From contig JAEYSV010000061.1 in NCBI GenBank assembly GCA_023434365.1, positions 1 to 43,795 on the forward strand: a DNA stretch of 43,795 nt. Reading direction: 5' to 3'. Positions 1-7,432 of this stretch are shown in pieces. Below the pieces are notes generated by a model. It worked only from the letters and a program-made list of their open reading frames with translations, was not told the origin of the DNA and did no database searches. The stretch comes from Bacillota bacterium. GTDB taxonomy: Bacteria > Bacillota > Clostridia > Lachnospirales > Lachnospiraceae. Within the stretch, counting starts at the first letter, position 1; each line of letters starts with the position of its first letter. Made by a program: the position numbers and the translations under genes.

Positions 1-47
1 TAGAAGATGGTGAATTTGAAGAAGGCTTTTATATAGACCTTTTCTAA
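1..47 (+). CDS. C-terminal end of an unidentified protein (partial)
   Basis: The third forward frame is open from the window edge and ends EDGEFEEGFYIDLF followed by TAA at 45-47. The acidic/aromatic end is protein-like and the stop is followed at once by the hairpin-rich region at 66-260, which fits the 3' end of a gene. Only 14 residues are visible, so no family can be named. Confidence 0.4.
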   Translation, partial: EDGEFEEGFYIDLF

Positions 48-65
48 TCACTGTCCATTTTTCAT

Positions 66-220
66 GCCCGCTTCCGGCGGGGCTATTTTGATTAAGGCTC
101 CTCCGCGAGGAGGAGTTTCCTATAATACAAGAAAGAGTTTCGCTAGCGAAACTCTCCGCCTGCGGCGGGTCGCTTAGGCGACAATTTTCATTTCCGCCGT
201 AGTGCGATCCTTGCGGAGCA
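66..220. repeat. Block of tandem short palindromes
   Basis: Five compact, mostly GC-rich hairpins follow one another: an imperfect stem at 66-83, a 7-bp stem with a GCGA loop at 98-115, a perfect 20-bp palindrome at 135-154, a 5-bp stem with a 3-base loop at 156-168 and a 5-bp stem at 169-182. The GC content stands out against the AT-rich surroundings, and no reading frame is open across it. It resembles a nest of small palindromic repeat units between two genes. Function is unknown. Confidence 0.6.
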
Positions 221-259
221 TTTTTATATCATAGGACGCAATTTCCTATGATATAAAAA
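221..259. terminator. Strong bidirectional intrinsic terminator
   Basis: A perfect 16-bp stem (221-236 with 244-259) has a 7-base loop. Its 5' end is a T run and its 3' end an A run, so it can act on both strands. It serves the minus-strand Crp/Fnr gene ending at 293 and the plus-strand gene ending at 47. Confidence 0.75.
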
Positions 260-292
260 AGGGCATCGCAATGCGACAACCCTATATCTTCA

Positions 293-964
293 TTATATTA
301 ATCGAAACTTATTTTTATGGAATTCTAATGTACCTTCTTTTCTTAGTTTGGACAGCTCATTGGACATCGCGCTTCGATCTACACACAAATAATCTGCGAG
401 TTCTTGTCGATTAAACGGAATTATAAAAGTATTATTCTCCGCTGTTTTTGCTTCATAAGCAAGATACGCCATCAGCTTCTCCCTCGTGCTCCTTTTTGAT
501 GTAAACTCAATTTTATGGTTTAGCATCACATTCTTATTAGCTACGATTTTCAGCATGTTATAGATTAAACGATTGTGAAAGGAACATCCTCCCGAGCACA
601 TGGTAATGACTTTACGATAATCCACTAACATAACCTTGCTATCACATGTGGTCAATATACTAACTGGCAATATTCTGACATCCGCACAGGCAAATGCTTC
701 CGCAAATAGCTGACCACTTTGACTGTAAGCAACAATGCTCCGATTACCATAATAATCGTCCTTTACTATCTGAACCTCCCCTGATATGACAATACCTACA
801 TACTGCGCAACATCTCCCTCACAAAAAATAATCGAGTCGGCTTTATAGTCATTGACTTTCGCATTTAAACACTTTAATAAATTATGTAACTCTTGTTCCT
901 CAATATCCCAAAATAAGGGGACCATTTTTAATAAACTAAGATACTCTTCCATTATTTTTCTCAC
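293..964 (-). CDS. Crp/Fnr family transcriptional regulator
   Basis: 223 residues, normal length for the family. Residues about 20-115 form the cyclic-nucleotide-type beta-barrel (EGD near residue 50, SGEVQI near 62). Residues about 186-215 (NRQELADYLCVDRSAMSNEL) are the Crp-type helix-turn-helix. There is no N-terminal Fnr cysteine cluster, but a pair of cysteines (CSGGCSFHN) sits just before the dimerisation helix, as in many clostridial members of the redox-linked branch. The gene is divergent from the ferredoxin at 1088. A perfect TTACA-C-TGTAA inverted repeat lies directly downstream of its own -10 box, suggesting autoregulation. The effector (redox, NO, haem or another ligand) cannot be told from sequence. 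Confidence 0.88.
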   Translation of the reverse strand: MRKIMEEYLSLLKMVPLFWDIEEQELHNLLKCLNAKVNDYKADSIIFCEGDVAQYVGIVISGEVQIVKDDYYGNRSIVAYSQSGQLFAEAFACADVRILPVSILTTCDSKVMLVDYRKVITMCSGGCSFHNRLIYNMLKIVANKNVMLNHKIEFTSKRSTREKLMAYLAYEAKTAENNTFIIPFNRQELADYLCVDRSAMSNELSKLRKEGTLEFHKNKFRLI

Positions 965-986
965 TTTCGTTGGAAATACAACATGA

Positions 987-1026
987 TTACACTGTAAATT
1001 ATAGTATAATTATGTAACAATAGCAA
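987..1026 (-). promoter_or_regulatory. Promoter and likely operator of the Crp/Fnr gene
   Basis: On the minus strand, TTGCTA (1021-1026) and TATAAT (998-1003) are separated by exactly 17 bases. The inverted repeat TTACA-C-TGTAA (987-997) covers the start region just downstream of the -10 box. A Crp-type protein bound there would repress, so autoregulation is inferred. Confidence 0.6.
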
Positions 1027-1052
1027 GATTATGGATAAACAAAGTGAAAGAA

Positions 1053-1058
1053 TATAAT
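1053..1058 (+). promoter_or_regulatory. -10 box of the ferredoxin gene
   Basis: TATAAT lies 30 bases before the ferredoxin start. No good -35 box is seen at the proper distance. A promoter with a poor -35 next to a Crp/Fnr gene fits an activator-dependent promoter, but this is inference. Confidence 0.4.
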
Positions 1059-1087
1059 TACACTATCCTAGGAAGGAGAAAGATGGG

Positions 1088-1291
1088 ATGATAAATACCT
1101 TGATAAAGATTAGCGATAAAAAATGTAATGGTTGTGGTGCTTGTGTGACAGCTTGTTATGAATGTCCAATTGGAATAGTAAATGGAAAAGCAAAGCTGCT
1201 CAACACCGACTATTGCCATGGTTTAGCAGCTTGTTTGCCAGAATGCCCAACAGGAGCTATTACTTTTGTAACCTTATCAGTAGACCAATGA
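1088..1291 (+). CDS. Small 4Fe-4S ferredoxin-like protein
   Basis: 67 residues with RBS AAGGAG at a suitable distance. The first motif has Cys13, 16, 19 and 23 in the usual spacing and an extra Cys26 before a proline. The second half reads CHGLAAC then ECPTGAI (Cys43, 49, 53): the middle cysteine of a normal CxxCxxC is Leu46. One cluster therefore looks complete, while the second lacks a standard ligand and may use Cys26 or be a three-cysteine site. Similar CDGLGxC proteins are known beside Crp/Fnr-type regulators and redox enzymes in clostridia. No enzyme follows here. It probably carries electrons or senses redox state. Confidence 0.8.
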   Translation: MINTLIKISDKKCNGCGACVTACYECPIGIVNGKAKLLNTDYCHGLAACLPECPTGAITFVTLSVDQ

Positions 1292-1320
1292 GTCACTATA
1301 TACTAAATACTCATAACGAC

Positions 1321-1590
1321 TTATTTATTCAACTGATTTTGTGATTCTTCGTATGCTTTTTTTACTGCACTAACTAACTGGTCCGCACATGAGGTTGATC
1401 TCGGACCACATGTAATACCCTTACATTTTTCTTCAATTTGTTCTACAGTCAAACCATCAACCAATGAAGCAATTGCTTTAAGATTACCATTGCAACCATT
1501 CGTAAATTCTACATCTTTCACTACATTTCCTTCCAAACAAAATTGGATGCTAGTTGAGCAAGTTTGCTTTGTCTGATACGTATACTTCAT
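1321..1590 (-). CDS. TSCPD domain protein, TIGR03905 type
   Basis: 89 residues with conserved cysteines at 11, 18, 33, 56, 61 and 68 (TCSTSIQFCLEG, FTNGCNGNLKA, CGPRSTSCADQL). This matches the small TIGR03905/TSCPD family, whose domain is also found at the end of vitamin B12-dependent ribonucleotide reductases. The molecular role is not established; metal binding is likely from the cysteines. RBS GGAAG precedes the start. It lies 76 bases downstream of the histidine kinase on the same strand, so readthrough from that operon is possible. Confidence 0.85.
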   Translation of the reverse strand: MKYTYQTKQTCSTSIQFCLEGNVVKDVEFTNGCNGNLKAIASLVDGLTVEQIEEKCKGITCGPRSTSCADQLVSAVKKAYEESQNQLNK

Positions 1591-1666
1591 AATGTAATAC
1601 TTCCTTTACCCTGTCATCAAAATAAATGTTCTGATGCTTCACATCAAACCACAACACTTATTCTAA

Positions 1667-2575
1667 CTACATTAGGTCAAATTGTAAAGTAATCGCAAGG
1701 CTCTTTTCATCTACCCTAGCTTCAATCGTTCCTTTCATCCTCTCCACCAATTCCTTTGCAATTGCAAGACCTAGTCCAGTTGATGTAGAAGTTCTCGCTT
1801 TGTCTGCCCTATAAAAACGATCGAATAATTTGGAAACATCTATCTTACTATCATATGAATATTCATTTTCGAATTCTATAAATACTTTATGGTCTGATCG
1901 CCAAACCTTAAGTTCAAATCGATTACTTCCATGCTCTAGCACATTCTTAATAATATTTTGCATTACTCGAGTCATTGCTAGTTTATTGCCATTAATAACT
2001 ATTTTTCCCTCGGGTATCGTAACCACAGGTTCAATTTTAAGATTAGAGAATTCCTGATAAAATCCTAATATACTATCATATAACACGTTATTTAGATTAC
2101 AATCAGATAGCTCCACCTCATATGCATTATTCTGCAACTTCATATACATAAATAATTCTTCTAACAATACCCTTAAACTATCGATTCTACCACGAATGAT
2201 CTGGTGATACCGGTCTCTGTCCTCTAAATCTGTGCAATCCATCAACAACTGAAAATATCCATCTAACGACGTAAGCGGTGTTCTAATATCATGAGATAGA
2301 TACGTTACCAAATCTTTGAGCTCCTGCTCCTTTTTTACGTATTCACGCTCAATATAACGATATTTTTGCATAAGCCGATTTAAGTCATTGACAAGAACTT
2401 TGATTTCTTTGTTGGAAACCTCCTGAGTAATACGCATATTCGAATTATGTTGTTCAATAAATTGAATTGATTCACGAAAGCTATTCACTTGTTTTCGATA
2501 TAACTCATATCGAACTATATAAAATACTGCCACCACAATTGAGCCTAGCGTAATCCAAGCCATACTTTGTTCCAT
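1667..2575 (-). CDS. Membrane sensor histidine kinase (module 1)
   Basis: About 302 residues. One N-terminal membrane helix (about 5-25) is followed by a coiled linker, the DHp helix with phospho-acceptor His in LSHDIRTPLTSLDGY, and an ATPase domain with an N box (QNIIKNVLEHG) and G box (STGLGLAIAKELVERM). There is almost no extracellular sensor, as in intramembrane-sensing kinases that work with ABC transporters. The start is placed at 2575 (MEQSM), behind GGAGGGCGG; the longer frame from 2599 would start inside a perfect hairpin. It follows the permease, ATPase and response regulator genes, so it most likely phosphorylates the regulator at 4523-5212. Confidence 0.88.
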   Translation of the reverse strand: MEQSMAWITLGSIVVAVFYIVRYELYRKQVNSFRESIQFIEQHNSNMRITQEVSNKEIKVLVNDLNRLMQKYRYIEREYVKKEQELKDLVTYLSHDIRTPLTSLDGYFQLLMDCTDLEDRDRYHQIIRGRIDSLRVLLEELFMYMKLQNNAYEVELSDCNLNNVLYDSILGFYQEFSNLKIEPVVTIPEGKIVINGNKLAMTRVMQNIIKNVLEHGSNRFELKVWRSDHKVFIEFENEYSYDSKIDVSKLFDRFYRADKARTSTSTGLGLAIAKELVERMKGTIEARVDEKSLAITLQFDLM

Positions 2576-2589
2576 ACCGCCCTCCATAA

Positions 2590-2619
2590 AATCACCCATC
2601 TGCTTCCAGATGGGTGATT
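2590..2619 (-). terminator. Intercistronic hairpin between permease and kinase
   Basis: A perfect 13-bp stem (2590-2602 with 2607-2619) has a 4-base loop and, on the minus strand, is followed by TTTTA. It sits between the permease stop and the kinase RBS. It may act as a partial terminator or RNA-processing block that lowers kinase output relative to the transporter. Confidence 0.6.
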
Positions 2620-2635
2620 ATTCAAGTAAGCTCTC

Positions 2636-3460
2636 TTATCTTACATCTTGTTTTTTCATAACTAATAAGCTTGCACTTTGATAAACTACTACGCCTATGA
2701 GTGAAACAGCTAATGCCCGCTGATAAATACTGCTATCATATACCACTGGTAACTGATTCATTATAATCGTTAATAAATAATCTGTCGTTCTAAATGGCAG
2801 CTCTAAATGATCAATTAACACGGTAACTAGTGAAAAAAGTCCTGAACTTAATAAAACTCCGAATGTGATACTTATGGCCATATTTCGAACAAGATTACTA
2901 AATAGCACACACAAATTCATAATGACTATCTGAATCAGGGCTTGCACCGCAGTATATCGCAATAGGTTTACAACACTCTTAAACTGAAATCCTTGGAACA
3001 AAACTCCATAAACAATTAAGAATATTATAGAGCAGGCTACAAATTGTATTAATGTATATGCTACCGTAATGATTGCTTTGGAGGCACTCATTTGACGACG
3101 ATATCCTTTTCTACTAACCACATTCTTAATAAATCCCTCATTGTGCTCTTTGCATACAAAGATAATAATAAAGATAGCTCCCATAAGTAAGAATGTTCCA
3201 CCTACAAATGAACTCGCAAAGATATTCTCTGTTGGCGTGGTTTCGGTAATCAACCCCACATTTCCTGCTTGAATTCCAACATTAACATCTCCGGATTCCT
3301 CCATTGCCTCTTGCATTAACTTTTGAAACTCTGGATTAGAAAGCTGAAATTTTGCGGTAGCTACGTTGAGAAAAACACTAAAAGCAGCTATAATAATTGT
3401 AACCAAAAGTGCTTTGGATTTGATCATTCGATAAAGATCCATTTTTATAGTATTAAGCAT
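2636..3460 (-). CDS. ABC-2 type transporter permease (module 1)
   Basis: 274 residues. The start MLNTIKMDLYRMIKSKALL is the cytoplasmic lead-in typical of bacitracin/lantibiotic-immunity type ABC-2 permeases. One helix lies near residue 20-35, then a hydrophilic outer loop of about 45 residues (including VNVGIQAGNVG), then five more hydrophobic segments. The start overlaps the end of the ATPase gene by 8 bases, showing translational coupling. With the ATPase it should form an exporter or a peptide-removing complex that protects against cell-wall-active compounds; the substrate is unknown. Confidence 0.85.
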   Translation of the reverse strand: MLNTIKMDLYRMIKSKALLVTIIIAAFSVFLNVATAKFQLSNPEFQKLMQEAMEESGDVNVGIQAGNVGLITETTPTENIFASSFVGGTFLLMGAIFIIIFVCKEHNEGFIKNVVSRKGYRRQMSASKAIITVAYTLIQFVACSIIFLIVYGVLFQGFQFKSVVNLLRYTAVQALIQIVIMNLCVLFSNLVRNMAISITFGVLLSSGLFSLVTVLIDHLELPFRTTDYLLTIIMNQLPVVYDSSIYQRALAVSLIGVVVYQSASLLVMKKQDVR

Positions 3461-4373
3461 GAGTTACACCTCCCGTCAAATTCAAGAAATAAGACTCTAA
3501 ATCTTCACTCGTGACATTGATAGAATTAATCATTATTCCTTTCGAAGAAAGGGTCATATTAATTAATCCCGAATCATTTAATCGCTCCTCAATATGAATC
3601 GTACCCGCGTCTACCACTTTGTAATTATGAATCTTTAATACTTCTTCAAGTACTGTACAGGCTTCCTTTGTTTGAGCCGTTTTGACTTCAATATGCTCGC
3701 TGCAACAACTTAATAGTTCATCTCTTGTAAGCTCCTGAATTAACTTACCCTGATGAATAATACCATAATTAGTAGCAATTTTAGAAAGTTCTTCAAGAAT
3801 ATGAGATGATATTATGATAGTTATGTTCTTCTCCCGATTCAGTTTCAGAATCATATCACGCACTTCAACTATCCCCTGAGGATCCAATCCATTGATCGGC
3901 TCATCTAGTACCATAAGGTCTGGATCACCAATTAATGCCATAGCAATTCCCAAACGTTGTCTCATACCAAGAGAAAAATACTTGGTTTTCTTCTTACCAG
4001 TATCAGCTAAACCAACAAAGTCCAATAACTGTCTGATATAATCATCATCCGAAATGCCATAGGCAATGCACTTTGTTTTAAGATTCTCAAAAGCTGTCAT
4101 CCCACCATACAGACCTGGTGCCTCAATCAATACGCCAATTCGATTAAACATATCTGGGTTTTTAGCACAATCTTCGCCAAACAACTGAATTTCTCCTTGA
4201 TTAGGAAACGTCAGCCCACTTACCATTTTTAGAAAAGTTGTTTTCCCCGCACCGTTTCTACCGATAAATCCATAGATTTCTCCACGTCTAACCTTTATGC
4301 TCACTTCATTAACAGCTGCATAATTTTTAAACCTTTTTGTTAACATCGTTGTGTTAAGCAACACTTCATTCAT
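3453..4373 (-). CDS. ABC transporter ATP-binding protein (module 1)
   Basis: 306 residues. Walker A GRNGAGKTTF near residue 40, signature SLGMRQRLGIAMAL near 140, Walker B LMVLDEPINGLDP near 160, and the His switch in ISSHILEEL. The ILEELSKIATNYGIIHQGKLIQE stretch and the C-terminal 80-residue extension are typical of the BcrA/lantibiotic-immunity branch. RBS AAAGGGG precedes the ATG. The gene has its own promoter and a likely regulator-binding site in the 149-base gap before it. Confidence 0.92.
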   Translation of the reverse strand: MNEVLLNTTMLTKRFKNYAAVNEVSIKVRRGEIYGFIGRNGAGKTTFLKMVSGLTFPNQGEIQLFGEDCAKNPDMFNRIGVLIEAPGLYGGMTAFENLKTKCIAYGISDDDYIRQLLDFVGLADTGKKKTKYFSLGMRQRLGIAMALIGDPDLMVLDEPINGLDPQGIVEVRDMILKLNREKNITIIISSHILEELSKIATNYGIIHQGKLIQELTRDELLSCCSEHIEVKTAQTKEACTVLEEVLKIHNYKVVDAGTIHIEERLNDSGLINMTLSSKGIMINSINVTSEDLESYFLNLTGGVTHA

Positions 4374-4410
4374 CCTATTACCCCTTTCATTTACAAATTC
4401 TTAGTAAATC

Positions 4411-4433
4411 AAGCGGATATTTGCACCCCGCTT
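4411..4433. repeat. Small palindromic repeat, copy A
   Basis: AAGCGG and CCGCTT flank an 11-base centre that contains ATATTTGCAC. A near copy occurs at 22093-22113 (AAGCGGATATTCGTATTCCG). Two similar sequences in unrelated intergenic sites suggest a dispersed palindromic element. Confidence 0.4.
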
Positions 4434-4452
4434 CGCTACAAGCTCATAACCT

Positions 4453-4508
4453 ATTATAGAATAGAACCGTTAACATATCGCAAACTAAAGTTAAAGAAAT
4501 GGTAAAGA
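4453..4508 (-). promoter_or_regulatory. Promoter of ABC genes with response-regulator site (module 1)
   Basis: On the minus strand the sequence TCTTTACCATTTCTTTAAC (4508 to 4490) lies upstream of a TATAAT (4458-4453); a -35 box is weak. The same 19-base pattern with four differences occurs at the matching place in module 2 (12238-12256). OmpR-type regulators bind direct repeats just upstream of weak -35 boxes, so this is the likely target of the linked regulator. Confidence 0.55.
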
Positions 4509-4522
4509 TTTCATTAAAAGTT

Positions 4523-5212
4523 TTACTTACTTAATTTAAAGCCTATCCCCCAAACGGTTTCAATATAATCCTCTTTGGAATACTTTTTAAGCTTCTGACG
4601 AATGTTACTAATATGGACATTAATTGTTTTATCTTCTCCGATAAAATAATCATCCCATGCATAATCATATATATCTTGTTTACTAAATACTTTGTTGGGG
4701 TTTGATAATAAGAGCTCTAATATCTTAAACTCCTGTCTTGTAACACTAATTGCTTGCATGCATACACACACTTCCATTGTTTCTTTGTTCAATGTCAAAT
4801 CCTTATGTACTAGTACCTCTTCCTCTGCACATTTCACTATATTATCGTCTGCATGCCTGCGTAATTGAACATTGATTCTGGCAAGTAACTCTCGTAACTC
4901 AAATGGTTTTGTCAGATAATCATCTGCACCACTAGATAGCAAGTCTACCTTGCTATCTAGCTCATCCTTTGCCGATAATATTATAACAGGAGTTTGAGTC
5001 TCTTTACGGTACAATTTTAAAAACTCATCCCCTCCGATACCCGGTAGCATCAAATCTAACAATACAAGGTGATATTCCTCTACTCTCGTACAAAGAATCG
5101 CTTCCGTTCCTGAAAATGCTTGAGTGCATAAATAACCTTCTTTTTCAATCACTTCACGAATCATATTATTTATATTAATATCATCTTCTACTATTAATAC
5201 CTTTTTTTCCAT
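4523..5212 (-). CDS. OmpR family response regulator (module 1)
   Basis: 229 residues. The receiver domain (about 1-118) has the acidic pair in VEDDININ, phospho-Asp in LVLLDLMLPGIGG, Thr/Ser in VIILSAKDE and Lys in YLTKPF. The winged helix (about 130-228) ends DYIETVWGIGFKLSK, the usual OmpR/PhoB end. It lies 29 bases downstream of the diguanylate cyclase gene and 149 bases upstream of the ABC genes. Its cognate kinase is most likely the one at 1667-2575. Confidence 0.92.
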   Translation of the reverse strand: MEKKVLIVEDDININNMIREVIEKEGYLCTQAFSGTEAILCTRVEEYHLVLLDLMLPGIGGDEFLKLYRKETQTPVIILSAKDELDSKVDLLSSGADDYLTKPFELRELLARINVQLRRHADDNIVKCAEEEVLVHKDLTLNKETMEVCVCMQAISVTRQEFKILELLLSNPNKVFSKQDIYDYAWDDYFIGEDKTINVHISNIRQKLKKYSKEDYIETVWGIGFKLSK

Positions 5213-5241
5213 AGAAACCCCTATTCCCTATTAATCATGAT

Positions 5242-6318
5242 TTACCTACAGTTTGAATTAAGATTCACCTGGTTTCTACCATTTTGCTTTGAATAATATA
5301 ATGCCTTGTCTGATTCACTACGTATTAGTTCTACGGAATGTATAGTTTCTGGGTAAGTCGCTACCCCAATCGATATTGTCATCGAAATCAACTCAGCGGT
5401 AAACTTCTGATTTTCTACTGTTTTTCTTATATTTTCAGCAATTTCAAGTGCCATTTCGCTATTGCAATCCATAAGAATAGCGCAAAACTCTTCTCCACCG
5501 ACTCTTGCAATATAATCAGTACTTCTGCAGGATTTTTTTAGCACTTGTGCAAGTTCTTTTAATACTTCGTCTCCAACCAGATGACCATATGTATCATTAA
5601 TATATTTAAAATGATCGATATCCAGCATAAGCATTGATACCACACTCGTAACCCCATCAGATTTATCAATAATCTCATTAATTGATAAGTCAAAGTTCCT
5701 CACATTATATAAACCTGTTAGAAAGTCTTTCGTTGATTCCTTCCTATACTTAAAATATAACGTATTCGTTAAGACGATGTGCTTTGAAATATAATAGACA
5801 AGAACACCTACCAGAATGCAAATCACTACGAAATAGCTTAATGTCTCTATTGCAGCATTTCTTTCTATCGTAGCAATAATTAAGATACTAAAAGCTATAA
5901 TAGAACTCAGATTCATAATAATCCACTTTTTATATTCGCTTATCTTTAACTTATAAATCAATCCACACAAAACACTTATCAATAGAATTAAAATTGCACC
6001 TAGTATTGCACTCTGACTATATCCAAAATAAATGATACGAAATATACTCATCATTATTCCCGCGATTAAAGTGGAAACCACTCCATTACTCATAGCGACA
6101 ATAATGAGTGCAAACTGTCGTAAATCTACAATAACACCTGATGATACCTCGACGCTATAGACCATCAATATACACCCAAGGATACCAGCAATGATCCCAG
6201 CATAAAACCTATTCTTTGTCTTTTCAACGCGATGCAATTTACTGTATTTTGAAATTTCTCCACTTGCATAGAGAAATGACACTAATAAAGCCGCATTTGC
6301 AATAAAATCTTTTAGCAT
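5242..6318 (-). CDS. Membrane diguanylate cyclase (5TM-LYT sensor plus GGDEF)
   Basis: About 358 residues. The N-terminal half has six hydrophobic segments and reads like the 5TMR-LYT sensor module (DLRQFALIIVAMSNGVVS, GIMMSIFRIIYFG). The C-terminal GGDEF domain has LTGLYNVRNF, LMLDIDHFKYINDTYGH and the active-site loop RVGGEEF, so it should make c-di-GMP from two GTP. RSTD lies five residues before GGEEF, a canonical RxxD inhibitory site. The ATG at 6318 follows AAGAAGGTGA; a GTG nine bases upstream is possible. It is the first gene upstream of the response regulator and may be in one transcript with it. Confidence 0.9.
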   Translation of the reverse strand: MLKDFIANAALLVSFLYASGEISKYSKLHRVEKTKNRFYAGIIAGILGCILMVYSVEVSSGVIVDLRQFALIIVAMSNGVVSTLIAGIMMSIFRIIYFGYSQSAILGAILILLISVLCGLIYKLKISEYKKWIIMNLSSIIAFSILIIATIERNAAIETLSYFVVICILVGVLVYYISKHIVLTNTLYFKYRKESTKDFLTGLYNVRNFDLSINEIIDKSDGVTSVVSMLMLDIDHFKYINDTYGHLVGDEVLKELAQVLKKSCRSTDYIARVGGEEFCAILMDCNSEMALEIAENIRKTVENQKFTAELISMTISIGVATYPETIHSVELIRSESDKALYYSKQNGRNQVNLNSNCR

Positions 6319-6355
6319 ATTCTTCACCTTCTTCTTTAAGTAAATAACTTATATA

Positions 6356-6384
6356 ATTATACCTTATTAATAATTACATAGCAA
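6356..6384 (-). promoter_or_regulatory. Promoter of the diguanylate cyclase gene
   Basis: Minus strand TTGCTA (6384-6379), a 17-base spacer, then TATAAT (6361-6356), about 38 bases before the start codon. No obvious operator was seen. Confidence 0.55.
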
Positions 6385-6415
6385 TTATCAGATTACTTAT
6401 AATGGAAATATAATT

Positions 6416-6445
6416 TTGACATGCGCTGTCATATTAATGTATTAT
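6416..6445 (+). promoter_or_regulatory. Promoter and inverted repeat of the WYL regulator gene
   Basis: TTGACA (6416-6421) and TATTAT (6440-6445) are 18 bases apart. The inverted repeat TGACA-N5-TGTCA (6417-6431) overlaps the -35 box. An almost identical repeat overlaps the -35 box of the next gene (7369-7386), so both are likely bound by the WYL protein. Confidence 0.65.
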
Positions 6446-6466
6446 GATATATCTAGGAGGTGTGTC

Positions 6467-7372
6467 ATGAGAAACGACCGTTTATTTCAAATACTATATC
6501 TTCTTCTTGAGAAGAAAACCATTACTGCCAAAGAATTATCAGAAAAGCTTGAAGTTTCTACTCGTACAATTTACCGAGATATTGACTCTCTTTCCGCTTG
6601 TGGAATTCCTGTTTTTGCCGTCGCTGGTAAGAACGGTGGAATATCACTTATGCCCGGATACACCTTTGATAAAACATTACTATCTGATAAAGAACAAAAT
6701 GAAATTCTGTATGCCCTACAAAGCTTACAAGTTACCGGCCAAAATGTAGACTTGCTTCTTGCAAAACTAGGCTCCGTATTCAAAAAAACCAATCACAACT
6801 GGATTGAAGTAGATTTTACACGTTGGGGATACAAGAAGGTAGACTCCGAAAAATTTAATCTGATCAAGCAAAGTATATTAGACAAACAGATTTTACATAT
6901 CGATTACCTAAATAGCTATGGTTCACATACCAAACGTAATATAAAAAGTGTTCGCTTGGTTTTCAAATCAGCTAACTGGTATTTACAGGCCTTTTGTCTA
7001 AAAGCACAAGACTTCAGGACATTTAAGATAAATCGAATCCTATCACTTAAACTATCTGGTGACTTTTTTGATGATGAATTTGACATTATCCCTCCTATTG
7101 ATAGTGAAGACTTATCAAACGAGAGTGGCTTTAACCTAACACTAAAAATTGCTGCAAGCTCTGCCTTTCGCGCTTATGATGAATTTGAGCTAAAGAACAT
7201 AACGATGCAAACAGATGGAAGTTTAATTGTAACTGCAACTATGCCACCGGGAAGTTGGATTTATAGCTACCTATTAAGTTATGGTACAGATGTTCAAATC
7301 CTATCTCCATTATCTCTAAAGAATGAACTAAAATACTATCTAGAAAAACTTCAAAATTATTTTAAAAGTTGA
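6467..7372 (+). CDS. DeoR-type HTH / WYL domain transcriptional regulator (YafY-like)
   Basis: 301 residues from the ATG at 6467, which follows AGGAGGTGTGTC; an upstream ATG would start inside the promoter. Residues 1-60 are an HTH_11 winged helix (TAKELSEKLEVSTRTIYRDIDSL) followed by GKNGGISLMPGY. Residues about 125-300 are the WYL domain, although the core reads ILHIDYLNSYG rather than a strict W-Y-L. WYL proteins sense small ligands or nucleic acids and usually control neighbouring genes. The stop codon lies inside the inverted repeat of the following gene's promoter, so the two genes appear to be one regulatory unit. Confidence 0.9.
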   Translation: MRNDRLFQILYLLLEKKTITAKELSEKLEVSTRTIYRDIDSLSACGIPVFAVAGKNGGISLMPGYTFDKTLLSDKEQNEILYALQSLQVTGQNVDLLLAKLGSVFKKTNHNWIEVDFTRWGYKKVDSEKFNLIKQSILDKQILHIDYLNSYGSHTKRNIKSVRLVFKSANWYLQAFCLKAQDFRTFKINRILSLKLSGDFFDDEFDIIPPIDSEDLSNESGFNLTLKIAASSAFRAYDEFELKNITMQTDGSLIVTATMPPGSWIYSYLLSYGTDVQILSPLSLKNELKYYLEKLQNYFKS

Positions 7373-7398
7373 CATACTGTTGTCAAGTTACATTTACT
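7369..7398 (+). promoter_or_regulatory. Promoter and perfect inverted repeat before the zinc-ribbon gene
   Basis: TTGACA-N6-TGTCAA (7369-7386) is a perfect inverted repeat that includes the -35 box and the stop codon of the WYL gene. TTTACT (7393-7398) is a possible -10 at 18 bases. It matches the repeat at 6417-6431. Confidence 0.6.
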
Positions 7399-7432
7399 AT
7401 ACTATTCCTATCAAACCGAAAGGAGTATGAAT

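Noticed and set aside
66..182. CRISPR array
   Set aside because: The palindromes differ from each other in length and sequence and have no regular spacers, and no cas gene is near.
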